Shown one piece after another: positions 34,515 through 42,912 of a stretch of 64,000 bases of DNA. The first letter of the stretch is position 1, and each line of letters begins with the position of its first letter. The DNA comes from Chryseobacterium pennipullorum (GTDB lineage Bacteria > Bacteroidota > Bacteroidia > Flavobacteriales > Weeksellaceae): NCBI RefSeq assembly GCF_003384725.1, contig NZ_QNVV01000005.1, positions 156,887-220,886 on the forward strand, written 5' to 3'. The position numbers were made by a program, and so were the translations under genes. Under the pieces are notes generated by a model. That model saw only the letters and a list, made by a program, of their open reading frames with translations. It was not told the origin of the DNA and did no database searches.

Positions 34515-35653
34515 TAGCAAACCGTTAACAGGGCACAAGAGTAAGCAAATCTTCCACTTTCAGGAACACACAGAAGTACTTTTTCCCCTTTCTTCAGCGT
34601 CCCTGAATTCATCAGTTCTTCCAAAGCAATAAAAATAGATCCTGCACCAATGTTTCCAACCTCAGAAAGATTATAGAACCACTTTTCCGGTGGGAAATCC
34701 ATTCCTTTCTTGGCAAACTCTTCTCTTAATCCATCCTTAAAATATCCTGAAGAAATGTGTGCCAGTACATGATCAATTTTTTCAGGGTCCAAATTGTGCT
34801 TGTCAAAGGAAGACCTTAAACTTTCCGCTCCTTTTACAAGAATATATTTATCAAGAATTTTGGTGTCCTGTTTGATGGCAAAAATAGACTGCTTCAGCCA
34901 CTCATCAGAAGGGTAGTCTGCCCAAGACTTCAGGCTTCCGTCTTCCTGCTTGTCACATCCTGCATACATGCAGGCTTCGATCTCATGTGCGTAAGAGTAA
35001 AAATCAATAAATTCTATCTTTAAAGAAGTGCTGTCGGCTCTCGGTTTGTTTTCCAGTAGGAAAGAACCGGCACCATCAGAAAGCATCCATCTTAGAAATT
35101 CTCTTTTGAAGGCAACGATGGGTCTTTCTTCCAGTAGTTTTAAATTTTCAGCTTCATGATTGAACTTGTCAGCAGTCATCCATGCAGACATTCTTTCAGA
35201 GCCTGCGCACACTGCATTTTCCTGTACTCCGGCTTTTACAGAGAGAAATCCGTAGTTAAGAGCGTTCATTCCGGAATTGCAGAGACCTGTAGCGGTATTG
35301 ACCTCAATAGATTTTCCGATATTCAGTTCTCCATGTACCATAGAAGCATGTGAGGGCTGGATCTGGTCAGGAGACGTCGTTCCTACGGATAATAATTTCA
35401 TATCCTCCTTTTTGAAGTGCTCATCAAAAAGACCTTCAATTGCTTTTGCAGTAAGCTGCGCATTGGTATGCGTAGGATTTCCTTCCCGGTCTATGGCGTA
35501 GTATCTTGTAGTAATTTTATTGTTTCTTAGGATAAGAGATTTTGCTTTAGAAGGCACATCATTGATAAGCCCAAGATAAGTCTCCATTTCATCATTCGCT
35601 ACCGGCTCATTGGGTAAGTATGTTGATGCTTTAGTTATAAATACGTCGTACAT
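34514..35653 (-). CDS. darB: DarB-like ketosynthase III (dialkylresorcinol / cyclohexanedione-forming)
   Basis: In dialkylresorcinol pathways DarB condenses two acyl intermediates to a 2,5-dialkylcyclohexane-1,3-dione. The KASIII fold carries Cys125 (NTATGLCNSGMN), His299 (HVLAHISSGYF) and Asn334 (SEVGNIGAGS), the complete KAS III triad. Length is 379 aa. It is one base away from darA and shares one base with the hotdog gene, so the three are tightly coupled. The product is probably the resorcinol half of flexirubin. Confidence 0.9.
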   Translation of the reverse strand: MYDVFITKASTYLPNEPVANDEMETYLGLINDVPSKAKSLILRNNKITTRYYAIDREGNPTHTNAQLTAKAIEGLFDEHFKKEDMKLLSVGTTSPDQIQPSHASMVHGELNIGKSIEVNTATGLCNSGMNALNYGFLSVKAGVQENAVCAGSERMSAWMTADKFNHEAENLKLLEERPIVAFKREFLRWMLSDGAGSFLLENKPRADSTSLKIEFIDFYSYAHEIEACMYAGCDKQEDGSLKSWADYPSDEWLKQSIFAIKQDTKILDKYILVKGAESLRSSFDKHNLDPEKIDHVLAHISSGYFKDGLREEFAKKGMDFPPEKWFYNLSEVGNIGAGSIFIALEELMNSGTLKKGEKVLLCVPESGRFAYSCALLTVC

Positions 35654-35654
35654 T

Positions 35655-36569
35655 CTATTTTAAATTAATTCCTTGTAAATATCTTTTTTGTTTTTGTCTT
35701 TTAAACCAAAATATAGGGGTAGTAAGAAGGTGTAATACTAACACGATGGGAGAGATGATCCATATCGCTGCCATCAAATATACCTTAAAGAATTTTATCA
35801 GCAATGGACGTTTCTCTTTTTTCTTGATAATCAGATTAGACCAAACGGTAAAAATTTTATTTCCTACCTTTTCTACACGCACCAAAAACGGCCGTATTTC
35901 AATCGCTCCGTTGTCGACAAGCTCTGGCTGCAGGCTGCTCAGATCATTCGTTTTAAAATGTTTTTCTATAATCTTTCCGTATTTTACAGAACCTGTAATT
36001 TCTTCATCGGAGATTCCGGCAGCGGGCAGCAATCCCGATTTTTCCTTCTGGCCTGTTGTGAGCCAGCGAAGGATCGTCAATACACTGGTGTAATTGTCAT
36101 GTCTGTCTACCAGTGCTATGTTTCCGACAAGCTGGGCCTGCAAATCCCTTAAATACACTTTCAGCTTTTCCTGGGAAAGCATCCACATATTTCTGGTTCC
36201 CGATATCGTGACCACGGGATTACCTTTCAGGATCCGGCTGGCGTAACTGCTCTTTAAAAATGAAATAATAGGAATAGACGGTGTCAGATACCAAACCTGG
36301 TAACCAAAAAGGATGAGATCATACTTTTTGCCCAGTATATCCTCTGATGGCGGAACGATCTCTTTTGGAATCTGTAAATAAGACTCCGGAAATGTATTGA
36401 AAAAAACATCACCCGGCCAGGGAAAAGGGAAATCTTCCTTCAGCTGAATATTATAATAGGTGACATCATATTCCTCCTTCAGATCCTCAAAAGGTCTGGC
36501 GATATTCTTCACGATATCTTCCAGCTGGCCGGTTTGTGAATAGTATATGACAAGTATATTCTTTTTCAT
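35655..36569 (-). CDS. darA: DarA-like dialkylresorcinol-forming enzyme (flavodoxin-like N-terminus)
   Basis: The 304-residue protein starts with a flavodoxin-type FMN loop (VIYYSQTGQLEDIVKNIARPF) and the DarA stretch NIQLKEDFPFPWPGDVFFNTFPESY. It ends with one long or two short membrane helices (about residues 262-292, WIISPIVLVLHLLTTPIFWF). DarA is reported to aromatise the cyclohexanedione made by DarB. The membrane tail would place the reaction at the inner membrane, next to the MMPL protein encoded upstream. Stop and start of darA and darB are one base apart. Confidence 0.87.
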   Translation of the reverse strand: MKKNILVIYYSQTGQLEDIVKNIARPFEDLKEEYDVTYYNIQLKEDFPFPWPGDVFFNTFPESYLQIPKEIVPPSEDILGKKYDLILFGYQVWYLTPSIPIISFLKSSYASRILKGNPVVTISGTRNMWMLSQEKLKVYLRDLQAQLVGNIALVDRHDNYTSVLTILRWLTTGQKEKSGLLPAAGISDEEITGSVKYGKIIEKHFKTNDLSSLQPELVDNGAIEIRPFLVRVEKVGNKIFTVWSNLIIKKKEKRPLLIKFFKVYLMAAIWIISPIVLVLHLLTTPIFWFKRQKQKRYLQGINLK

Positions 36570-36611
36570 TAGTTTCTATTAGCGTTTACAAAAATATGTT
36601 TTTCATATTTA

Positions 36612-39600
36612 TTATTTGATTTTAAATACTTTTACTGCGTCAGAGCTGTATTTTAGTATATAATTTTCATTTTCAAATGAGGTATTGAGCGTATTGATAA
36701 AGATGAGGGTTTCCGGGAGCTCCTGAAGATCTCTCATCGGAAATTGGTCGTCAGATATCAGAAGTACATCAATTTTCTTATTTACCTCCGACAGATCTTT
36801 TACGTAGTGTATTTTTCTTTTTTTAACAAGGTAGCTGTGGGCTGCCGTAGCTCTCTTTTCATGATCTCTGATGAGTGTGAAAAACCTTCTACCTGCCTGA
36901 TACAAAGTAAGTAATACATCTTTTTGTCCAAAATCATCGGCTATATGCAAAATATTGGCTTCTTTGGGAATATGCTTATTGAGCTCAAAGTACGCCGATT
37001 TGTGGGTGTTGAAATCCTTTTTTACGCTTTGTACAACATCGCTGTCTTTATATAAGAAGCTCAAAAACAAGGTCTTCTTAAAATAATTTTCATTTTCGAT
37101 CTGCTCTCTCAATAGGGTAAACTGCTCCCTGAAATAGGCATTGATCTTTTTAGTTCGCTCCGAGTAGCTGACCCCAAAGCTGAAATCATCTTTACTTATT
37201 CTGTCACCTACTTTTACGGTAATGCTTCCGTCATATATAATGAAATCACCCTTTGGCAGCACTTCAGAATTTCCATGGATATACAGGGGAAGGATATCCA
37301 GCCCGAACTGTTCTGCCAGATAAAAGGCTCCTTTGTGGAATCTTTTAATCTCATTGCTATAAGAGCGTTCCGCTTCCGGGAAAACCACCAGGGAATATCC
37401 CTGTGCGATTTTTTCTTTCAACCGGTCCATGCCGTTTTCAATACCCTGCGAGACCGGATAGAATCCCAGTGCCCGTACCAGTTTTCCAAATACAGGAGAC
37501 TGGTATACCCAGTCATTGACCAGGTATATGATTTTATGAGTAGCCATTGCGATGGCAAGGGTGTCCAGAAAAGAAGTATGGTTGGCAATAATCACAGCAG
37601 GCTTACTGAAATCTTCTGCAGGGTTTCTGATGACCCTTTTTTTCACAAAAGGATTTGAATAAAGAACTGAAGTTAAAAATTTAGCTAAAATCAGTTTGAT
37701 AAGGTCCAGTGTTTTGCCTTTTGAGTTTTTTATAAAAAAGCTTCCGAATACGGAAAACAGCAAGCCTCCCAATCCATAATATAAGAATGAGACCACAGAA
37801 TGCAAAAACAATCTGAAGGTAATGGGAGAAAGCCCTTTTTTTGCCCTGTTGGTAATCAGAAGCCTGAACCAGAAAGGATATAGGGTGGAGGTAATGATGA
37901 TAACAGAAAACATCCCGATCAGAGCTACCAAAGCTAACGAATGTAGGGCAGGATGCTTGGCAAAGATCAGGGAACCGATAGAAAGAATGGTTGTAAACAC
38001 AGCCAGAATAATAGAGGTCCGGTAGGTGGGCAGTTCATTCTTTCCGGTCGTATGTTCTTTCTGCATTGCCTTTGTGAGGAAAATACTGAAATCATCCCCT
38101 ACTCCGAATACCAGGGTGCATACCACGGTGCTGAAAATGTTCAGCTCTAGGCCAAGGAAGTAAAGGATCCCGGCCGTAACCACTCCCGTTAAAACAATCG
38201 GAAACATGGTAAGAACCGTTAATTCAAAGTTTCTGAAAAACACAATGATCGTTAGGATAATGGCCAGAAGAGAATAATTGATCAGGGTAGTAAAATCCCG
38301 CTTTAGTAAGCCCAGGAAGTTTTCATTCATCTGCTGGCGGTCGATAGCAATAGCATCATGTTTTTTCTCAATATCTTTGATAAAGGCATCTCTTTTATTT
38401 TCGTCAACTTTTACGACATTCGAAACGGTATAGAATCCATTGTCATTACTTAAAAATTCTGAAACCTGCAACGCTTTTACCTGCTCATAATCTTTCAGGC
38501 TTATTGCAGAATAGTCCTTATTCAAAACCTCAGTGAAATTATCGAATGCAGCGCTGTTAAATCCAAATTCATTTCCGGTTCTCACAAGTTCAGAAAGAGT
38601 CTGCTTCTTTTTGTCCGTGTTCCAGAAGTTTTTCCATTCAGCAATCTTCTTTTGCTGGTCTTTTTCAGAAAGAACGATATTTCCAATGGAATTATAACTT
38701 AATATTTTGCCCTCTTTCTTTTCTTTCTCAAGGAAAGTAGCCAGCTGTGAATTGCGGGCTAATGCTTCCGCTTCAGAATTTCCATAAGAGATAGTATAGA
38801 TCGATTTGGAGGTGATATCCGAAAGCTTCTGAAGTTTAGCCTCACTTATTTTTAGTTCTTTCGGGATATAGTTCAGATCACCGATGTCTTCATTAAAGCC
38901 TACATGTCTGAAGCCAAAGAGGCATGCAAGTATAATGAAGGAGCACCCTATGATCAGAGGTTTATTTTTCTCGTAAGGATAAGATCCGATCCTGTCAATG
39001 AAATTGGTATGATGCTTTTCTTTTTTTGTTTGAGGCTTATACAGCTGAGGTACAATAATCAGTGCGCTTACGGAGGATAAAATAACCGTAATGGCAGCAA
39101 ACAATCCCAGATCTTTCAACGCCTCAGAGCGTACAAATACGAGGCAGAGAAATGAAACAGCTGTTGTTGCGCTGCTTAATATAATGGGTTGGGTAATTTC
39201 TTTATAAAGTTCTTCAATATTGTTGTTGTGTTTATAATGGGTGAGAATGTGCAGGGCATAATCAATGGTTATTCCGATAAGAATGGCACCGACACTTAAT
39301 GAAATTGCAGAAATTTTATCTTTAATACAATATAAAATCAATAAGGCAAGCAATACAGAAAATACCGTTGGCAGGAAAACAATGATTGGAGTGAAGAAGT
39401 TCCTGAAGTAATAGATAAGCAATATCAAAAGGACCGTCATAGAAATAATGACCGTATTCTGAATATCTTTCTTAATTTGCTTGGCATTGGCTACGGCGAT
39501 CACCGGAGAGCCAAAATAGCTGATTTCTGTTTTACCTTTATACTGTTTGTTGATGTTGTCCCTGATTATATTGAGCTGATCTACAAACGTTTCATTCGCT

Positions 39601-40265
39601 TTGGTGTCGTTGCTTTTATTTTTCGGATCTATGAACAGCAGAAGATTTTTTCCGTCCCTGGTTACGATATAGCTGTCTTCAAGTTTAAAGTCTTTGCTGA
39701 TATTGAGGGCATTGAGCTTTTTAATTCCTAAAAAAGTAAGTCCAAGAGGATCTTTTTTAATAAACTCCTTAGTGACGAGGCTTGTAGGTGAAACCAATGA
39801 AACATAGTTTTCTTCTACCTTCCTGGCGATGCTGTCTTTATTTAATTTTGGGGAAATTTCCTTGTAATCATTTTCATCAAGAAACAATGGGAGATTCTGA
39901 TTGACGAAATCGAAGGTTTCCGATATCTCATGATCATTTACCTTTCCCTGAACAGAGCCGATATATTTTTGCAGGGGCTCTATTTTTTGCAGAAATGTAT
40001 CTGCGGTTTCAGATAGCTGGTAGCTGTCTTCATGGGATCTGTTCTCGATGATGACAATGATTTTGTCTGAAAAATTAAGCTGCTTCAGGACTTTTGCAGT
40101 AAGGTCTGACTTTTCATTTTTGGGGATGATCTGATTGATGTCTTCCTCGAAATTGATCTTTGCAGCAAAGAAAAGGCACAAAGCTGCAATTCCTGATGCA
40201 ATAAGAACAGAAAGGATTTTATTTTTGGAAATCAGATAATATAAAAATATAAAAAAGCGATGCAT
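36612..40265 (-). CDS. Trimodular MMPL/RND exporter, 1-acylglycerol-3-phosphate-type acyltransferase and Rossmann-like domain
   Basis: This 1217-residue protein has three parts. Residues 1-800 form an MMPL/RND-type exporter with two membrane bundles (SVGAILIGITIDYALHI and TLVFGVGDDFSIFL carry the acidic residues of the proton pathway). Residues about 870-1060 are a PlsC-like acyltransferase with H896-TSFL-D901 and the FPEAERS motif. The last 120 residues (ANILHIADDFGQKDVLLTLYQAGRRFF) look like a degenerate SAM-methyltransferase fold. The fusion suggests that acyl transfer is coupled to export of the resorcinol or finished pigment. It heads the dar operon and has a textbook promoter. Confidence 0.9.
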   Translation of the reverse strand: MHRFFIFLYYLISKNKILSVLIASGIAALCLFFAAKINFEEDINQIIPKNEKSDLTAKVLKQLNFSDKIIVIIENRSHEDSYQLSETADTFLQKIEPLQKYIGSVQGKVNDHEISETFDFVNQNLPLFLDENDYKEISPKLNKDSIARKVEENYVSLVSPTSLVTKEFIKKDPLGLTFLGIKKLNALNISKDFKLEDSYIVTRDGKNLLLFIDPKNKSNDTKANETFVDQLNIIRDNINKQYKGKTEISYFGSPVIAVANAKQIKKDIQNTVIISMTVLLILLIYYFRNFFTPIIVFLPTVFSVLLALLILYCIKDKISAISLSVGAILIGITIDYALHILTHYKHNNNIEELYKEITQPIILSSATTAVSFLCLVFVRSEALKDLGLFAAITVILSSVSALIIVPQLYKPQTKKEKHHTNFIDRIGSYPYEKNKPLIIGCSFIILACLFGFRHVGFNEDIGDLNYIPKELKISEAKLQKLSDITSKSIYTISYGNSEAEALARNSQLATFLEKEKKEGKILSYNSIGNIVLSEKDQQKKIAEWKNFWNTDKKKQTLSELVRTGNEFGFNSAAFDNFTEVLNKDYSAISLKDYEQVKALQVSEFLSNDNGFYTVSNVVKVDENKRDAFIKDIEKKHDAIAIDRQQMNENFLGLLKRDFTTLINYSLLAIILTIIVFFRNFELTVLTMFPIVLTGVVTAGILYFLGLELNIFSTVVCTLVFGVGDDFSIFLTKAMQKEHTTGKNELPTYRTSIILAVFTTILSIGSLIFAKHPALHSLALVALIGMFSVIIITSTLYPFWFRLLITNRAKKGLSPITFRLFLHSVVSFLYYGLGGLLFSVFGSFFIKNSKGKTLDLIKLILAKFLTSVLYSNPFVKKRVIRNPAEDFSKPAVIIANHTSFLDTLAIAMATHKIIYLVNDWVYQSPVFGKLVRALGFYPVSQGIENGMDRLKEKIAQGYSLVVFPEAERSYSNEIKRFHKGAFYLAEQFGLDILPLYIHGNSEVLPKGDFIIYDGSITVKVGDRISKDDFSFGVSYSERTKKINAYFREQFTLLREQIENENYFKKTLFLSFLYKDSDVVQSVKKDFNTHKSAYFELNKHIPKEANILHIADDFGQKDVLLTLYQAGRRFFTLIRDHEKRATAAHSYLVKKRKIHYVKDLSEVNKKIDVLLISDDQFPMRDLQELPETLIFINTLNTSFENENYILKYSSDAVKVFKIK

Positions 40266-40284
40266 TGCATTTAAATCAAGTCTG

Positions 40285-40313
40285 CAAATTTAATTTTTTA
40301 AGAATTAGTTCAA
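40285..40313 (-). promoter_or_regulatory. Dar operon promoter: TTG, 18 bases, TAAATTTG
   Basis: On the minus strand TTG (40311-40313) and TAAATTTG (40285-40292) are separated by 18 bases. This is a complete Bacteroidota sigma-factor promoter, 20 bases before the start of the MMPL fusion gene. It is the best promoter in the window. Confidence 0.75.
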
Positions 40314-40379
40314 AAGACTTAGGCGATAAGTTTTACCTGAAAATCAATAAAATATTCTAGGAAGAATAAAAAAAAATTC

Positions 40380-40387
40380 TACTTTTG
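40380..40387 (+). promoter_or_regulatory. Promoter -7 element (TACTTTTG)
   Basis: This exact TAnnTTTG lies 72 bases before the first EPS-type membrane gene. It is divergent from the dar promoter 67 bases away. No -33 TTG at standard spacing. Confidence 0.55.
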
Positions 40388-40458
40388 CAAAAGTTCCCCT
40401 TTAACGAAATGTATTTTAAATCACAATTATTATTAAAAAATAAGAATCTGTTTTAGAT

Positions 40459-41466
40459 ATGTTGAAAAAGAATGATGAAAAAATAAACGGATTTCTATTT
40501 GTACTAGTGCTTCCGCTTCTGCTGTTTGCCATGTCTTATTACGGGTTTGAATCTTCTTACACCAGATTAAAAACTTCAGAAAGACCTCCCGACTTTTTAT
40601 TTACCTCGGTATATGCATACAGGGTTATACCCAATTATCTGAGTGTACAGATGACAGATCTTATGTATTATCTGATCAATGGGCCCTTATCCTCTTTTAA
40701 GAATTTTTTGTCTATAAACGGAACACCTTTTTACCATGGTCTTTTCCTGATGAATGCTGTTTTTTTCAGCTTGTGCTCCGTACTGCTCAATATGATATTC
40801 AAACTGAAAACTTCAGGTATTATTGTCAATATCAATGCAAGAAGGGTGGTCCATCTGCTGGCTGTTTTTTTTATGGTCATCACACAATATGCCCCGACAA
40901 ATTGTGATACGATTGCTCTTTTCTGCTATATATCCGGTGTTTTCTTAACGTTACAATACCTCCATACGAAGAAAAATATATTGATGTACCTTTTGATAGG
41001 GCTTATAGTATTGTCTACATTGGTAAGGGAAACAGCATGCCTTAATATTGCTTTTTTCGCCGCCGTATTTTTCAATTTTAATGAATTGAAAAAAGGAAAT
41101 TATCAAATCATCCTTAAAATCATTCCCCTGGTTATCGCTTTCATTGTTCCCTATCTGGGACTTAGAGTATTGATGGTACAGGACGAAACTACTTTTGTTG
41201 AAGGCTTCTATATTAATAGAAATTTTTCGAGCCCGTTCAATCTGGCCGGTCTTGTCTTTGCGGTGGTTGTTTTGTATTATATATATAAACAATGTACTGT
41301 CGAAGAAAACCGTAGTATTTTTGGAAAATATCTGTTTTTTTCTATTCCTTATCTTCTAATGATTACTTTAGTGGGGCTTTTTTGGGAAGTAAGATTATTT
41401 TTGCCTTTAATTCTAACGGGAATGGTAATAGCCTATCACCAGTTTAAAAAAACATCAGAGATCTAG
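40459..41466 (+). CDS. Polytopic membrane protein, possible GT-C-type or EPS assembly protein
   Basis: The 335-residue protein has about nine membrane helices and a conserved-looking LVRETACLNIAFF loop, a motif of the kind seen near the active site of GT-C transferases. No family can be named with certainty. It is one base from the EpsG-like gene, so the two are one transcript. Together they look like a small surface-polysaccharide unit. Confidence 0.7.
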   Translation: MLKKNDEKINGFLFVLVLPLLLFAMSYYGFESSYTRLKTSERPPDFLFTSVYAYRVIPNYLSVQMTDLMYYLINGPLSSFKNFLSINGTPFYHGLFLMNAVFFSLCSVLLNMIFKLKTSGIIVNINARRVVHLLAVFFMVITQYAPTNCDTIALFCYISGVFLTLQYLHTKKNILMYLLIGLIVLSTLVRETACLNIAFFAAVFFNFNELKKGNYQIILKIIPLVIAFIVPYLGLRVLMVQDETTFVEGFYINRNFSSPFNLAGLVFAVVVLYYIYKQCTVEENRSIFGKYLFFSIPYLLMITLVGLFWEVRLFLPLILTGMVIAYHQFKKTSEI

Positions 41467-41467
41467 C

Positions 41468-42607
41468 ATGAGTTTATTACATCCATATTACATTATTGCG
41501 ATTATCTACATGCTGATCTTCAGTATTCAGGAAGTCTATGGAGGAAAGGTGGATAAGAAATGGTTTTGGCTGCTGGGGGCATATTTTATTATTATTGTAG
41601 GGTTCAGAGATAATGTAGGACCGGATTATGGAAGCTACAGGGGTATTTATATTTATTCCGACACAAAGAGCTATTACAGTATCTTTATGAAAATGCTTCA
41701 TTTGGAAGGGCCTGAAAACCTGGATGTGGAATGGCTTTATACGTTGATTAACAAAGTATTGCTCAATGTCTTTAATGCACCCTTCTATATTGTGACCTTC
41801 GTCATTGCAATTTTTGCGATGTATTATAAAGTAGAATATACAGAAGACAATACCTTCTATCCATTTACATTCACCCTGTTCATGTTTATTCCCAACTTTT
41901 TTATCGGAGAAAGCGGACAGATCAGACAGAATCTTGGAACTTTTATTGTCTATTTTGCCATCCGGTACATTAAAGATCAGAAGCTTTTGCCGTATCTGTT
42001 CTTTATCTTCTTGGGATCCGGGATCCACAGTGTTTGCTATCTTTTCTTACCCATGTACTGGCTGGCAAGAATACCACTGAACAAGACCATAATGCTGCTT
42101 ATGATTATTGGTTCAATCTTTTTATCGCCGTTTGAAGTCTATAAGGTCTTTGGGGATTTTCTGGGAAATATGGCCTCTGAAAGCTCTCTTGTGGAAGGAT
42201 TTAATGGATATGTTGATAAAAGTGTACAAAGGCTTAACGGAGGTTTCGGTATTCCGGAAGCGATGATGGCTATTCTTACTTTTTTCCTTTTTGTATTCGA
42301 TAACCCGATGAAAAAATTGTATCCATACTATGAATATCACAGGAATTATGCTGTTATCGGGATTTGTCTATATTTTATTTTCAGAAATAACCCGATTTTC
42401 TCGTCCAGGCTTGCCGGTGCGTTTATCGGATTTTCATATATTATTATCCCTAACGCCATGTATGTGGTGTCCAGTAGGACCAAAAATCTGATTTATGCTT
42501 TCATTATTGCCCTTGTGGTCTTCAATTTTGTGGTTTTTGCATCCTTTAATAACATCAGGGCAGGTAAATTCTCTATTGATCTTTATAAAAACCATATTCT
42601 TCCATAA
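41468..42607 (+). CDS. EpsG-family membrane protein (Wzy-like)
   Basis: The 379-residue protein has roughly ten membrane helices and the EpsG hallmarks IIVGFRDNVGPDYGSY near residues 40-55 and GESGQIRQNLGTFIVYFAIRYIKDQ. EpsG/Wzy proteins polymerise surface polysaccharide repeat units on the outer side of the inner membrane. The partner gene upstream is one base away. A terminator follows, so the pair is a separate unit from the later Wza/Wzc genes. Confidence 0.82.
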   Translation: MSLLHPYYIIAIIYMLIFSIQEVYGGKVDKKWFWLLGAYFIIIVGFRDNVGPDYGSYRGIYIYSDTKSYYSIFMKMLHLEGPENLDVEWLYTLINKVLLNVFNAPFYIVTFVIAIFAMYYKVEYTEDNTFYPFTFTLFMFIPNFFIGESGQIRQNLGTFIVYFAIRYIKDQKLLPYLFFIFLGSGIHSVCYLFLPMYWLARIPLNKTIMLLMIIGSIFLSPFEVYKVFGDFLGNMASESSLVEGFNGYVDKSVQRLNGGFGIPEAMMAILTFFLFVFDNPMKKLYPYYEYHRNYAVIGICLYFIFRNNPIFSSRLAGAFIGFSYIIIPNAMYVVSSRTKNLIYAFIIALVVFNFVVFASFNNIRAGKFSIDLYKNHILP

Positions 42608-42635
42608 GCTATATTCACACATATAAATAATAAAG

Positions 42636-42659
42636 AAACAGTCTGAAAAATGACTGTTT
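42636..42659 (+). terminator. Rho-independent terminator
   Basis: An 8-bp stem AAACAGTC / GACTGTTT with an 8-base loop is followed by TTTTTTGTGG, 29 bases after the EpsG-like stop. Confidence 0.8.
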
Positions 42660-42912
42660 TTTTTGTGGTCTGATAAACTAAAAATTTTCTGTTTGCTGTA
42701 GGGTGGATCGTTTTCTTATCAGTTTGATTACAGGTATATAGGTACTGATTATATGATTTTATTAATATATTATTGTGGTATTTGTAAATGTTTTATGTTT
42801 AATTATTTATAATTAATGTATAATATGTTATAAATATTCATAAAATAAATCTATTTTTGTTGATTTGGGCTTAAAGTTGTATTTCCGTAATAACACACCC
42901 AAATCCATAGAT
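42660..42912. other. AT-rich upstream region of the T9SS cargo gene
   Basis: These 253 bases have no supportable reading frame. The section 42780-42850 is extremely AT-rich and ends in the -7 element TATTTTTG at 42852-42859. From that promoter the transcript would have a leader of about 45 bases before ATG 42913. Confidence 0.5.
42852..42859 (+). promoter_or_regulatory. Promoter -7 element (TATTTTTG)
   Basis: This exact TAnnTTTG lies 54 bases before ATG 42913. Transcription would begin near 42866, so the in-frame TTG at 42865 could not be the start codon, which supports ATG 42913. Confidence 0.55.

Noticed and set aside
41477..42028. 183-residue open frame antisense to the EpsG-like gene
   Set aside because: No motif, no signal, and it is opposite a gene with strong family signatures.
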